Positions 12,721-25,527 are shown, numbered from the stretch's first letter. The stretch is 64,000 bases of DNA from Cristatella mucedo (GCA_009760855.2 WPIO01000076.1:1834501-1898500), one strand, 5' to 3'. Numbers and translations: made by a program. Notes: generated by a model not told the origin, from the letters alone.

Positions 12721-13387
12721 AAAACAGCTATTAAAGTAAAGGGGAAATTTGTTAGCCATTTGGTGGAGGGAGGAGGCAAGTGTCTAATCCTGAGCCATGC
12801 GAAAAGGGTACTGGCTTGTAGCCTACATAGCGGGCCGTTCATCAAAGTCCGTGCTCTGGGATGCCTTCCTGGTTAGTGGTCAGCTAGCTTTCATACCAGC
12901 GAAGGCGTTTTTTTACCTGCTGCTTGCCAATGTATGCTTTCTTTTGCTTTTCGGTTGCTTGATGATCACTTCCAGCTTTGTGGTGCTTCACACTTGCTTG
13001 GCTGTCCTTCCAGAAGCCCACCGATATGCAGTCGGCTTCTCATGGGAAGAAAGGGTATTATGTCTGCTTACCATGTGAGCCTACTACGTCAGTGGATGTT
13101 AATGAAGGTGAAGATCAAGCTCAATAATGTACCAAGTTTCTTTGGGTCTAGGACCAACCATGAAAGTCGTAAGCTCCAGAGTAGCTTCCTGCTAGTGTTA
13201 ATACACTGCCTGCCGTATTGTCGATTCGATATTCGGCTGCGCGACTGCTCACACAAATACACATACTCAACGAGGAGCAATGGTTTTTGTCTGTAAAACG
13301 TTGACATTAACCGTGAGCCTTTAGGAGGTTTCGGGTAGCTTTTTTACCGGCATTTACCTTTTCACGCGATAACAGTAAGCCACAACT

Positions 13388-13710
13388 ATGGTCATAACCA
13401 TGACCGACGTGTACATCGAAGACTGCACACATTTTGTTTGTACGGCTGGGTCTCTAGATTTGGCCATCGATAATTGCAATCATACACCGAGGCGCCCAGT
13501 ATTGGTCGAGCTTTCAAATACTCCTGGGCTGCAGCCTAGTCAAACTACATCATACTATCTTGGGGTAAATGGCTTGGTTGAACGACTCCAGTGGCGATTA
13601 AAAGCTGTCGTTCGGGGGCTTCCAATTGATTGCTTAATGGCATATACAGCACCCTGTCTTCATACTGGGTTTCCGCAGTCAGATGACAGAGAACAGGAGG
13701 TTTAGCAGTA
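13388..13710 (+). mobile_element. Ty3/Gypsy integrase core fragment
   Basis: One 105-codon frame matches the end of a Gypsy integrase catalytic core. T-T-S-Y-Y-L-G-V-N-G-L-V-E-R-L-Q-W-R-L-K-A corresponds to TxAYHPxANGLVERxHRxLKA, followed by a decayed LPxxLLGxR region. It is probably the continuation of the relic ending near 11620, displaced by about 1.7 kb of intervening sequence. Confidence 0.75.
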
Positions 13711-14529
13711 CCCAGAGGGTGTATTGCAACTAGCTGCGGTTAACAATCGTTCGCCTCAGTTTTGACCCTTGATGAATCAGACAGATTTGGTAGACAGACT
13801 GTCCTTTAGATGTGTCTGATTAGCAGCACCTTTATGCTATCCACTAGAGCGCTCTTGTGTTTTGAGCAAGAACCTTGCCCATCCACCAAAGTTGTTGTAT
13901 GCATTGACCAGGTCAAATGTCCATTGGGAGGATCATACAACGGCCTAAACCGAGTGTGGTCCAGGCGTGGAAGGCATTAGAAGATATGAGGTAGACATTG
14001 GCAGCAAGAAAAACACTGTCGTCATTAGCCAACTCCAGAAGCCCACTTGATAAATCTTAGCCTTCCCCAGTGGCTGACATCGCCATGCAGCAAGTGCCGG
14101 AGGTTGCCTTACCTGCCTCCCCCTAAAACTTGAGCATCGCCAACAGCAAGCCGACATAGCAGGCGGTGAAGTGAGTTTAACCGCTATGCTACAAGCGGTA
14201 CTAATCGTATTACCTTTTCCGTTTCGTCGCTTTTCTCATATTCCGCTCACATCCAGAGAGCTAGGCAATGGTGGCTATTGAGTTTTGCAACAGTGCTACC
14301 ACCAGTGCCATGCCGATACCATTACCAAATTCCCGTAAGCAGCAGCTCGCTTTCGTCATTGCATTTGGAGTGCTTCTTATAATTAAGCTGGCATCGGGAC
14401 GATAATTTGCTGTATGTCGTGAAGGAATTTTCCTGTTCTTCACACGCGACATTAGGTAGTGACTTACAAGCTTCGTGAACACACAAGTTGAAGTCATGGT
14501 TGCTAAAGGGTTTGCTGTTATTTGGAAGC

Positions 14530-14935
14530 ACAGCTGAGTCACTGTAGAATGAAGAGAAAGCGGTACTGATGCATAGCATAGGTGGGAAGTAGTTAAGATA
14601 AGTAGGCCGGAGCAAGAGAATTAAAGAACCTAAAAGTGAGTGACAAAACGAGTAAGTCAAAATGCAGCTCTGTTGGGGGAACCACTGTCGGTTGTTTAGA
14701 AGTGGTTTAATGCGACAACTACAAAGTTCTTTCTAGACAAATGTGGATCCAAAGTTTTGCACCTGAATTACCGAGAGTGAGATGGGAGGTCGCTTTTTCA
14801 TAGACCAAATTGATGTAGTATCCTTTTGTAATGAGGGTCAAATGTTTGCAATTTTATGTAGCTGAGAATAGACCGAGTCAACAATTGATGTACTGTGGTC
14901 GTCTAGCGAAAGGTTGCTTTGGAATAGGGCGCAGA
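14530..14935 (-). mobile_element. LINE family A, antisense fragment
   Basis: It contains the family phrases 'aagtgagtgacaaaacga' and a diverged counterpart of the 'agctgaaaatagac' stretch, as in the better copy at 55927-56800. Both ends are truncated and no ATT tail is visible. Confidence 0.65.
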
Positions 14936-16173
14936 GATTGCAGGCAGATGCTACGGGAGCTAGGCTGGCTGAGCTAACTTTGTGCTTTTGTCTTACAATT
15001 TTAGAGTTACACTAGATGTGCATGCTACTGGAAATTCGGTTTGATTTTCATTGAATTTGATAAACTTTCCATCAACCCAAGTGTGAATGTCAGTAATGCA
15101 GCACTTTGTTTTAGAGACTTCAAAGTACTTTAATGCTTGAGCTGATAAAAGAAATGTAAAGCTGCTTCAGAATTGAAATAAATTAAAGCTTACATTGTGA
15201 TTGTTAATTTAATTGGTAAGAGGTAGAACAAAAATTAGGCTATACAATGGCACGAGCATGTATTCCAGAGGTTCCCCATACTTTAGAGGCTCATCTGATA
15301 AGCGTTGTCCACGATGTATGGTCAGCTAAGATGTGACTAATAATATTTAATGCAGAATCAGTGAAACCTTGAAGCGCTCAATAATTAATCGGTAATATAT
15401 AGTACCACAGACTGACGAAAGGTCTACCAAAACAAGCAGAGAAAGGCTTTTTAAGTCTCTAGTCGTGAGGAGGACTCTGAACTTAGGCAGCAGTGTTGAC
15501 TCTGTGTAGTGATCAGATACAAAGCCTGCTTTGAACTCGCTGGCTGGTTTAAGGTTAGTATATATGAGTTTTACTTGAAAAAGATTTGAAACTTTAATGT
15601 CGTCCTCATATAATGGTCTAGTGCACTTAAATTGGTCAAAATATTATGTCACAAATGTACACCAATAATTTCTTATCAGGCATGCTTGCAAATACACCAT
15701 TGCCATCGAGTCGCGTCGCTGGGGTCCACATTAAAATAATTCGGCATAGCAGTGTTAGCAAGAATTGCAAGATAATTTAACTTTCTAAACTTTAACTTGT
15801 GCAACCACTTTGGCTAGCCTTGGAAAGCCTCTCGAAAATATAGAGGTAACACGGAGATGTAAACTTTGACATGCAACCGGATACAAATAGATTGGTAGCT
15901 GACTCGAGCGATTAATTTCATTTCTGTGCAAGAATGACTTTATGCCAGCAAATTTCGGCGTTAGGCGTTCTGGTAAGCAAAGAAAGCGCCCAGTAATAAG
16001 AACAAATTACGTCGCTTTGTACTGCGTTAATCATCATTCCGGTAAGTCTTAAGTTCCACTACAGTCTCATCTTAATTCAGTCCTTCTACTCTGGATATCA
16101 TATATGCAAGTTTTGGCAACTCGTAGGCATGTAGGCCTATGGTCTAACATTATATAACGGCGTTGCTTTGCAG

Positions 16174-16278
16174 ATGAGCAGCAACATGTCTTCAACAATA
16201 TTGCTTACATTTCAATTGGCGGCCGTCTTGACTTTGATCGACTAACAATTACGCATCCTTTTAAAGGTCTTATATCAG
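16174..16278 (+). CDS. NRXN: Neurexin exon: LNS6 after splice site 4
   Basis: This 105-base phase 1-1 exon lies between tttgcag and CAG|GTACGA. It reads D-E-Q-Q-H-V-F-N-N-I-A-Y-I-S-I-G-G, then F-K-G-L-I-S-G. This matches the vertebrate LNS6 segment after SS4, RQLTIFNSQATIIIGG followed by FQGQLSG. The I-G-G turn and the F-x-G-x-(I/L)-S-G signature are the strongest anchors. The first codon is completed by the last base of the previous exon, giving V-P-A-D where vertebrates have P-A-G. Because both ends are in phase 1, a phase 1-1 cassette could be spliced in upstream without a frameshift. Together with its neighbours it completes the beta-sandwich of the domain. Confidence 0.9.
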
Positions 16279-16949
16279 GTACGATATGCACATGAAGGCG
16301 CTGTGTTACTGCATCTATAGCTAATGCATTTGCTATTGATTGCATCCATACTAGTACTACGGTTTGTGTCTGTTATCTCATATGCTAATTTATTTTCCTC
16401 AACCAAGTTGTTGGTATAACAAGCTTGTTAAATTACCATTAAGGTCCACATTTTAATTTCAGTTTAAGTTAATGTAGACAGACAATTGGTGCGATGGGCC
16501 CACACGCAGCTTTTCATGAGGCCACAATCTGATTACTAAAAGGCCAAGGAAGCTTCAACAGGAAATACTTAAGATCTTTTATCAAAAATCCTTGGAAGCT
16601 ATGCTCCAGCAGTATTGCAGGCTATCTTAAGTTCACATCTTGTAATTAAAATCCTGGTCCGCTGCCTCATTAAAATAAATGTCGACTAAGACCATGATAG
16701 TAAAAGCAAGTATTTTGTATAGAGTGGTTAAACAGTCTCTTATCAAAGCGCTCCACAGCGGGTCGCAAGAGATTTAATCACCCAGAATTGTCTCGAGCGG
16801 CTTGGAGTGATTTGACATAAGCCCTGAAGTTAATCACTCTAACTTAGCGGTCACCAGGCTTGCTATAACGCCGGTGGCCTATCGTGATACTTTTATTTGT
16901 AATTCTCGCTCAGTGCCCGACCAACCCCTAACGATGCGTGACATATTTG

Positions 16950-18095
16950 CCGCAACCGGCCAAAACCTGTTCGCCTTGATCGAGACCTGGAAGAAATCTA
17001 TTAACCTCCGGACCATTACAGACGCACCCCGAAAGGTTTCTCCTTCTTTCTAACTACTAGATCTATCAAAACTAGTGATGTAGTCACCATGGTCGCACGT
17101 TCCTCCCTCAATTTCTAACATGTTTGCAGATTCCACCAAGTAGCAGTATTTTGAAACTCTTATTGCATTTTAAGTTCTTCCAAAAACAAGCCTCAAACGG
17201 TTTCGGTGTTCTATCATCCTCACAAATACCAAGTCCTACTTTATCTCTGGATTCGGTCATCTCATTTCGATTCTGCTTGCAAGAAATTGATCTTTCCTCG
17301 TTAGAGGTGATTTTAACGTTCATTATGATGACTTATCTAATAACTTAAGCAGCAAATTTCGTACACTAACTGACTCTTCTTCTCTTGCAGTTTATGTGCA
17401 TGACTGTACTCAGATTCAGGATCGCACACTCGACTGAATTTTCTCCTACAAGTTTATGCTAGTGTAACTTACAATTGCCAAATAATGCTAGTCTGACCAC
17501 GTGTGGATCTCATTCAGTCTAAAATGTGTGCCTTCCTCTGCATATTAAGTCACATCTGAATAGCAAAACCTCAAGGCTATTGATATCGAAGCTGGCCGAG
17601 CGAGAATATCTTCCTTGCCCCTGCTTCTCAATCCACATTCCGACGTGTTATCATTGCTATAACACGACACTAGCTGATTTGCTCGAGGAGTATGACTAGA
17701 TGCACCTTGAGCCATCACTCGTATCGCCTGTGGTTTACTGCAGACGTTAAATAATCTAGTTATTCTAAGTGTAATCTTAAAGGCTGACGTCAACAATCAA
17801 AAGTCCCATACTGCACTCGGGAAGTCTCCTTACCAGATGACCCCTGTGATGATCATCCCTTCTCGAGCTTCTATGTCAACAAGATGGACAAGATCGGGGA
17901 GTCCATCCGTAAGATGGCAGCATTCCTTTAAGTATCACGTCCCTCAATTCCGTGCAGCACCCCAATTGACATCATTTAAGGAGGCCGCGAGTGACCTTGT
18001 CCTGAAATTCATATCTCAATCTAAGAAGCCTATTAGTCTTCTAGATAATATTCGCCCTCTCTCGAAAGATTACGGAGTCAATTCATTAGGTAGCG
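16950..18095 (+). mobile_element. LINE fragment: endonuclease to start of RT
   Basis: Plus-strand readings include E-T-W-K-K-S-I-N-L near 16985, R-G-D-F-N-V-H-Y-D-D-L near 17305 (the apurinic endonuclease GDFN motif) and V-H-D-C-T-Q-I-Q-D-R-T-L-D near 17400. An endonuclease-RT linker, T-L-A-D-L-L-E-E-Y, lies near 17680. Around 17980 a-s-D-L-V-L-K-F-I-S begins the RT-proximal region. Frames are broken. An antisense LINE interrupts it at about 18098. Confidence 0.75.
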
Positions 18096-18097
18096 TA

Positions 18098-19175
18098 ATA
18101 ACAACAATAATAATAATGCACTTGATAAAGCGCCCTCAGAGACCTCGATCTCTTTCTAGGCGCTTTACATTTGCAGCAAAGGAAGCGATTGAATGGTGAG
18201 TAATATCATGTTTAATGAACAACGTGGATGACAGGGTTCGGGTGACTTGCACAGGGTCAGCATGCAAGTGTGGTTAGTAAAAGCATGCACAGTGTCAGCA
18301 CCCATAAGCACATGAAGGACGAATCTCAGGGACCCACTAAGCGCTGTCCTGAATAAGTGTATTTTTAAGTTTTTTTTAAATGTGGTCAAGTCAGGTGATG
18401 TTCTGACGCAAGTCGGGAGGGAGTTCCAGGCTTTGGGAGCATGGGAACTAAATGCGCGGTCTCCAAATGATTTGAGGCTTGTATGAGGTATTGGTAGACT
18501 GTTGGATTCCGAAAAGTGGGTGGTACGATACTTAGCCTGTTGGAGGAGTAGATCTGAGAGATAGGCTGGAGCCAAAGAATGAATTGACCTAAAGGTGAGC
18601 GACAAAACCTTTAGGTCGATTTATTGGTTGACTGGAAGCCAGTGCAGGTCGGCGGGAAGTGGTGTGATGTGGCAACTGCGATGCTCACGACAGACAAGCC
18701 TAGCTGGGAAGTTATGCACCAGCTGTAATCGCCCGACTGCACATGCTGGTAGGCCAGCAAGCAGTGAGTTACAGAGGTAAAGACGGGATGTCACAAATGC
18801 ATGGACCAACTTAGACGTGGTATCCTTATCTAAACAAGCCTAATTTTAGCTATGTTATGTAACTGAAAGTAGGCAGACTTGATTGTGGAGCTGATGTAGT
18901 CGTCTAACGGTCATAATCTAATGGTCACTTTGGAACATTACACCTAGATTTAAAACTAATTCAACAGGAGAGATGCCGTCATAGTCAGTTTTGAGTGTCA
19001 GCCTTTCCATTTTCTGAATCATACTGGGTTTGCCCAATACCAATAAGTTAATTTTATCATCGTTTAGTTTAGGAAAATTTTCTGCCATCCACGTGCAGAT
19101 GTCATCAATACATGCAGCGAGTGAGTCATCCCTGCAGGACTTCGGCTCTTCAGTAACCATAGCACAGGACTCATG
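18098..19175 (-). mobile_element. LINE family A, 1.1 kb antisense copy
   Basis: The copy begins with the family tail (aataataataatgcacttga) and the conserved 3' end 'taaagcgccctcagag'. It runs back through a 146-codon C-terminal frame (18605-18165) with S-F-G-D-R-A-F-S-S-H-A-P-K-A-W-N-S-L-P, then A-F-V-T-S-R-L-Y-L-C-N-S-L-L-A-G-L-P, then an RT piece with W-M-A-E-N-F-P-K-L-N-D-D-K at 19160-18918. It is inserted within the plus-strand LINE on either side. Confidence 0.85.
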
Positions 19176-19204
19176 TACCTCGATACCGTGCAGTACTTGA
19201 ATGT

Positions 19205-20525
19205 CTGCGTACTAGGCGGCCACAAGTGACCTCATCCTGAAATTTACCTCCCACACAAACAACCAGTCCTCTAGATCCTATAACCCTTGTCCTACTTCTA
19301 CGTTAGGTAGATTAACTGCTTTGCATAAATAACCTGATACATTTTTCATTAACTTCATGTGATTTCCCTGCCCCTTTCAAAAGGCTTTATTTAGGCCAAT
19401 ACTTACGAAATATACGCTAGACCGAGAAAAATTGAGCAGTTTCCACCCAGTCTCCCTTCTTTAATTAATATAAAGGACACCGGAACAAGTTCAAGCAGGC
19501 CAGCTAAACTCTTACAGTAAAATTTCAAATATAGTAAGGAATTTAAAGTCTAGTTTCAAGACTAATTGTTCCACAGGGTCAGAATGACTAGGGTGCCTGA
19601 CGGCCTTCATAGGAATGCAGACTATAATAATAATATTATTAATGCAGTTGATAAGGCAACCTCAGAGAACTCAATCTCTTCCTAGGTGCTTCACATTTGC
19701 TGCAAAGTGAAGCGCGGTTGAAAGGTGAGTAATATCATGCTTGATAAACATGAATACCATGGTAAGGGGTGACATGCGCAGTGTCAGCACGCATAAGCAC
19801 ATGAAGGACAAATCACAGTGACCCACTAAAAGCTGTCCTAAATAGATATGTTTTATACCGTTGACCATCAACTCCTTCTCGAGCGCCTCTCATCTCGCAC
19901 GGGAATCACTTGCACTCACCTTCAATGATACAGGTTCTATTTCCATTAGAAACTCCTGAGTACTGATGGAAACACAAATAGATCATCCGAGGAAGCACGG
20001 AAGCGCGGGGCTGCTCAGGGCTCTGTCCTTGATACTATTCTCTTCGCAGTTTAAACTCTCACTCTAACCAATCTGATTGCCAGTCACAATCTAGACCATC
20101 ACCACTATGCATATGACACTCAGTTGTACCTTTTCTTGATCCGTCCAAGATCTCCAGCACGTCAAGTTCTCTAAAAATCTCTGTCTGCATGTATTGTTGA
20201 CGTTCGCACGTGGACGGCATAAGCTTTCTCAAGTTAAATGACGATCGAAATAACTCACTAGTTATTGGCAAACCAAGTGTGACTCAAAAGTTGGACATTT
20301 TAGTGCTGAGAATCGGCTCTGCCAGCATATCACATCTGCTGGACGAAATTTACATGTCTTCTTCCAAATTGACCTTGCATTAGAAACCACATCACCTCCA
20401 CAGTCAAGTCTGCCTACGTGAAGCTGCATAACATTGTTAAAATTTGGTCTTTCTCAGATAGGGATTCTAAATCCAAATTGGTCTATGCATTTTTAACATA
20501 CCGTCTTGACTTCCAAAACTCACTG
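19205..20525 (+). mobile_element. LINE RT fragment, interrupted
   Basis: It starts with 'gcggccacaagtgacctcat', matching the region near 17980, so RT-proximal sequence resumes here after the antisense insertion. Later it shows a decayed Y-A-Y-D-T-Q-L-Y catalytic loop near 20105 and the S-A-Y-V-K-L-H-N-I region near 20425. It carries its own antisense insertion at 19622-19865. Confidence 0.7.
19622..19865 (-). mobile_element. LINE family A, short 3'-end copy nested in a LINE
   Basis: It opens with an AATAATAATATT tail. The complement of the family 3' end follows, as does the block normally upstream of it ('tgacatgcgcagtgtcagca'). It interrupts plus-strand RT sequence. Confidence 0.8.
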
Positions 20526-20526
20526 C

Positions 20527-20615
20527 TCAATAATATAATAATAATAATGGTACATTTATCATCGTGCCCTTAGTGAACTCAATATTTTTCTGGGCGCTTT
20601 ATATTTGCTGCAAAG
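20527..20615 (-). mobile_element. LINE family A, 90-base 3' stub
   Basis: An ATA/ATT tail is followed by 'gaactcaatatttttctggg' and 'gctgcaaaggaag', the terminal block of family A on the minus strand. It ends about 200 bases before the next neurexin exon. Confidence 0.75.
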
Positions 20616-20817
20616 GAAGCTCAATTATTGTTTGCACAACTCTGCAGCCACGCTTGTTTGTCGCAGGCGTCGCATATGCTACATAACACCACTTCTAGTC
20701 ATCCCATTGCCACTTTTATGTGTGCATTTAGAGATTCGTGTCAACTCGGCAGTAGTCTTCCAAGGTTTTGCTGTAATATCTAGCCTTATAACGCTAACAG
20801 CATGCGACCACTTTTAG

Positions 20818-20914
20818 GTTTGGTCTTCAATAAAATTAGAATTCTCGACGGGGCAAAGGAAAACTATAGCTCTGTGCGACTGCACGGCGACGTTCGGCTG
20901 GAAGATATGCAAAG
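20818..20914 (+). CDS. NRXN: Neurexin exon: end of LNS6
   Basis: This 97-base exon lies between ccacttttag and AAAG|GTAAGA, entering in phase 1 and leaving in phase 2. It reads L-V-F-N-K-I-R-I-L-D-G-A-K-E-N and V-R-L-H-G-D-V-R-L-E-D-M-Q. It corresponds to the last strands of vertebrate LNS6, LYYNGLKVLNMAAEN and IVGNVRLVGEVPS. The joined sequence across the intron, F-K-G-L-I-S-G-L-V-F-N, reproduces the G-x-(L/V)-(Y/F)-(Y/F)-N consensus. This is independent support for the splice choice. After this exon the extracellular stalk begins. Confidence 0.9.
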
Positions 20915-22831
20915 GTAAGAGTACATCTCAGCTGGTACGTACGTAGTCAATTTAGCGTTCCAATGATTTGCGATGAGGACTACCACGGATACGCGTATTC
21001 TCAGGATTATTTATCCTTTATTAGCCACTAAAAACGGTAGCGGTAGGCGTGAATATGCTCACCTTTTCTATCACATCGCACCGTCATTTTCACATATATT
21101 TGTTTCCCGTAATTTAATAAAATGATCAGCATTTGCAAACATATCCATACAAGAGAATTTCGTAATTTGAAGGAACCTCTTAATCAACATTTTAATCCAA
21201 TGGATACCGCCTGAGAGTACTTGCAGACCTAAGACAAAACATTATTAACCATTGCAGCGAAGACCAAATAGTATTTTGGTGAATTGTTAGTGCGACTGAG
21301 TCGAAATCTATTAGCTAAATCTGTATGGGTATCCGAAGCCGTTCAGATTGCCGCTACTTTCAGTGCCAGTAGCACCACCGTCACCTGAGTGCCTACGAAT
21401 GCTGCAAGCGAACTGAAAGATGATGCCTAATACCGTACGTGAAATTCATTTCTCTATTTAATCCTGATCCTGGCCTTAGCCATTTAAGATAAAGCCTATA
21501 TCACTGCTTAGGTATGACGTGCGAGCAGAAAGCTGTTTTATATTTCATTTGAAAGATGCACGTTTACTACAAAGCAAACTAGCTAGTAAGTGTCTACAGT
21601 AGAGAAATGTTTACAAATGAATAAGCACGAGTCTCCATTGATATAACCTTATTGAATTATTTTGAGTATCAATAGAGTTAGAATTGGATGCGCCAATGCA
21701 TATGTCACTTGAAATTTCGATTTACTGTCGAGTTGCCTCTGAGATATCATCACAATGGGTCTGACTTAAACTCAACTATATCTGTAGTTTTTGAATAACT
21801 GAAATTAATGGGATGGGATGCTGAAAAGTAATCAGCATACATCAGTCAGCCACCATTTAAAATGTGTCAGTTTTATTGGACGAAAATTTAGTGCGCACAA
21901 ACACTGCATCTATAATACAGTGTTGGCTAATTAAATATTATTCTGTCCAGATTATAATAAATACAAATGGACATACTGTAATGCATCAAATATATCACTA
22001 AAAGATATTAGGGGAACCTGCAGACTGCGACGGCTGTTCCGGGTTACCAAAGTTTACTGTTCAGTAGGCATTGCCAATTTCACTTTTCTTTTATGTTTTG
22101 AGCTTAGATAGCTATTAAGGAAAGTGAGATCATTAAAGTGAGCTATCCGGTCAATCATTCGGCTACTATCGGTTGATGAGTGCCAACCAGGCTGATACAA
22201 TTCATTATGTTCGTCTCTTGCCGTACAGTTGTCACTAATTTTACTTAGCCTAACCGCATTTATAAAGAACTTAAAACGCATCAATTAATGACAGTGTTTA
22301 GTGAGTCCCTGTGATTCGTCCTTCATGTGCTTATGCGTGCGGAAACTGTGCGTGCTGCCACTAACCACATTTGCATGCTGACCCTGTGCATGTCACCCCT
22401 AACCATGTTATTTATGATGTTTATAAAGCATGATATTACTCACCATTCAATCGTGTTTCCTTTGCAGCAAATGTAAAGCGCCTAGAAAGAGACTGAGTTC
22501 TCCGAGGGTGCTTTATCAAGTGTATTATTATTATTAATAGTAGCATTAACATGTTTGAGCTTCAAGCTTGAATTACCTTCTAGAAAGGCACTATCTAGAT
22601 GGCGAACAACAAAGCGTCGAGAATCTGGAACGGCACCTCTCAAGCCCTCAATCCAGTGTCATGTCATTGGCAGTGTCGTGCTTCGTTCCTTACAACTGAC
22701 TGCTTACTAATTGTGCTGCCTGGCTTGAAGCTCAGCCAGAATCAATACTCTTTCAAGCCTTCGTGCGGCCGTCTTTGATCTTCCTAAAGAGGCAAAGCTC
22801 GCTGCTTCTTAATTTCTGCCGGTCTTTTCAG
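20915..22831 (+). other. NRXN: Neurexin intron, 1.9 kb
   Basis: It runs from a consensus donor (GTAAGA) to a tcttttcag acceptor. The only recognised content is a LINE family A 3' end at 22283-22537; the rest is unassigned. Confidence 0.8.
22283..22537 (+). mobile_element. LINE family A, 3'-end copy
   Basis: This is a clear sense-oriented 3' terminus: 'gtgattcgtccttcatgtgc', then 'gcatgctgaccctgtgcatg', then 'gcaaatgtaaagcgcctaga', ending in an ATTATTATTATT tail. It is one of the best copies for defining the family end. Confidence 0.9.
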
Positions 22832-23077
22832 TACCAAGCTATCCGCAGCTACTTCGTGGAGGACAACGGACGCTGCTAAAACTCAAAGCGGCGAAATAGT
22901 GCTACCTTCAAACGACAACGCTTGCATTAGCAGCATAGCAGCTGCTAACTGCGTCAACCTACATATAGATAGCTACAATAACAAGGATAACCTTATTGTC
23001 CCATCCCTGACGATTATCAAGCAGACGGTAGTTTTAACCACAACAACTACCCCCTCACCTTTCTTGCACATTCGCAG
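22832..23077 (+). CDS. NRXN: Neurexin exon: Thr/Ser-rich extracellular stalk
   Basis: This 246-base phase 2-2 exon lies between tcttttcag and CAG|GTAAGA. Its entry phase matches the exit phase of the LNS6 exon, which is the main reason to accept it. The product is rich in Ser, Thr, Ala and Asn and ends in a run of five Thr followed by P-S-P-F. Two Cys (in N-A-C-I-S-S and A-A-N-C-V-N) could pair. Neurexin stalks between LNS6 and the membrane are likewise low-conservation, Thr-rich and O-glycosylated, so primary sequence similarity is not expected. The first codons read S-T-K-L-S-A-A-T-S. It could be an optional exon, because removing it keeps the frame. Confidence 0.75.
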
Positions 23078-25286
23078 GTAAGAACTGGGAACGCAAAGGT
23101 GTATCCGTTGTAGAGCTTTCAGTGCGTGTCTCGGATCCATGTACTATTCAAAGGAATAAGCTCAAATGTCGACCTTATGCTTCTCCCTCTCTCTCTCTCT
23201 CTCTCTCGCTTACTGTCTCTCTCGCGCGAACGCACATTCTCTGAAAGCTGGTTGTTGAGACGTGGGTTGGGATAGCGAGAGATCGGCAGTACATTCTTGG
23301 TGAATTTCGCTATTCAAAACCACAGGACTTCAATACGAGTGTACGTTTGAATACCATATGTGCCAACTGTTGTGCGCTCTTAGCAGAGCGGCGGATACTT
23401 GACATTGACTGCAAGTGGATTGAAGTTAATTGAGTAATTTCTTCGCACCAAATGCTCGAGCATCTTTAGAAGAGAAAGGGGAAGAGATCGCTGGTTCGCG
23501 GAAATGAAACAACAAGTTCCTGGATTTTAAATCACTTGCCGGTACATGTGGGCCATCAGGATCATTGTGGTGTTGGCCGTATTAATTGACAGGAAGTATT
23601 TGCAAATTTAAGGCGAAAATATCCGACAACCACAGGCCTACTTTTTTGGGACTGAGAAGAGAACACATTTAACATCGACAGGCACTCCTAAATTTCTGAG
23701 CCAATGCTCTACCGATTCATTTGTTGTTCGCATGCTTTCAGCACTGACCTTCCAGCCTTGGCTTTAAATGGCCATTTGCATGCTCGAACCGAATTATAGG
23801 TGCTGCGGCAGAATCTTTTATTTCGACTCGGTAGCAACTCCAAGCATTGTCTGGTCTGCTGTGGTTGGTGAGCCGATATTCGTTTCTGCTGCTCAACTGA
23901 GCAGATATAAACAGGTCTAGAATAATTATGGACATAGTCTCAGTCCTTGGCAGTGCCACTCGATACTACTGAACGACTAAATGCATGTGTGCGGCCACTG
24001 GAGCCAGTTGCAAGTAAAACTGAAACTTATGCAGCTGATATAGTTTCCCTCTCTTTCTTCTGATATTAAAATACGCCAATTTGAAGATGAAAGATAGATG
24101 TAGAGCTGGTTTGGATGCTGGAGCTAAATTTTTTCATCTGGAGACCTTTAATCGTGCTGCGATAGAGTTGTGGCTTCCAAACTGAATCAATCCCATTCGA
24201 GTGAACAATTGAAATTTGCACGAGTGAGCATAATCCAATGCAAAGACGTGCTGGTGGATTATATGTACTGGGCGGGCTTGCTTCCAGCTATTGCAACAGT
24301 TACAACAGCTGGAAAATCGGTCCATAAAACGGCTCAATAATAATAAAAAGTGTTTGCTTACTTTCAAGAGGCTTTAATATGGACTTGAAAAAAGACGCAA
24401 TAATTACCTTGATTATACGATTTTTTACTAGAAACACTCCCGAAAGCAGTTTCTACGCAACGTGGTGTGATTTATATCACTTTTTATTATAAACGATTCT
24501 CGTGACTAAGTCAAGCAATTTCGTGGTTAAATCCAGTGCTGCCGTACTCCTGCCTCCTTTCGACCATGTGGGGACCAGAGGACTTTGCAGTTACTCACAA
24601 ATTTCTATTCAGCCTTCCAGTAGGATCGCAATATGAAAATTCTACCTTTGCAACACTTTTTCAATAAATCTACCTCACAAAGAAGTGCAGAATTCTTGGC
24701 TAATTAATAAATCTTTTGCAGTTACCACAGATAATCTTCATTTGAAGCTTTAAAAATACCGTTTATAAACTTGAAGAGTTATTACGCACTCAAAAAATCC
24801 ATGCTATAGTATCTCAATACTGTTGACAAGGGACGCGAATAAAGACGGCCTATAGTACCTCTAGGACCTATATGTATGGTGCCTATATATGAGTTTATTT
24901 ATCTGTGGTTTCAGGTGCTCCATAACCCCGCAGGATAAATGAGGCGGTAAAATCAGCTAACTTATTACTAATGGCGTTTGTTATACAAAAAACCTCTAGA
25001 CATTTTTAATTAGCTGTTGATGTGATCGGCTTAATGCAAAAAAAGGCTAAAAAAAGAAATCTTAGCTTTCCCGAGTTTCTAATGTTTGTATTTGCAGATG
25101 CACTGTAAATATAGCAAGTTTTTAGAACTGAACCTTCTTAATAAAAGAGGTATTGACGTTTTTAATTCCCCCTCTGCCTTTTTAGAGCATTGCAGAGGAA
25201 CATAATATATAATTATATATACATATATAAATATATATATATATATATATTTATATGTGGGTGTATATATATATATATGTGTGTGT

Positions 25287-25327
<41 letters not shown>

Positions 25328-25357
25328 TGTGAGTGTGTGTGAGTGTGTGTGTGTTGT

Positions 25358-25397
<40 letters not shown>

Positions 25398-25472
25398 TGT
25401 GTGTGTGAGTGTGAGTGTGTGTGTGTGTGTGTGTGTTGTATTTTGTTGTGTGTGTGTGTGTGTTGTATTTTG

Positions 25473-25527
<55 letters not shown>

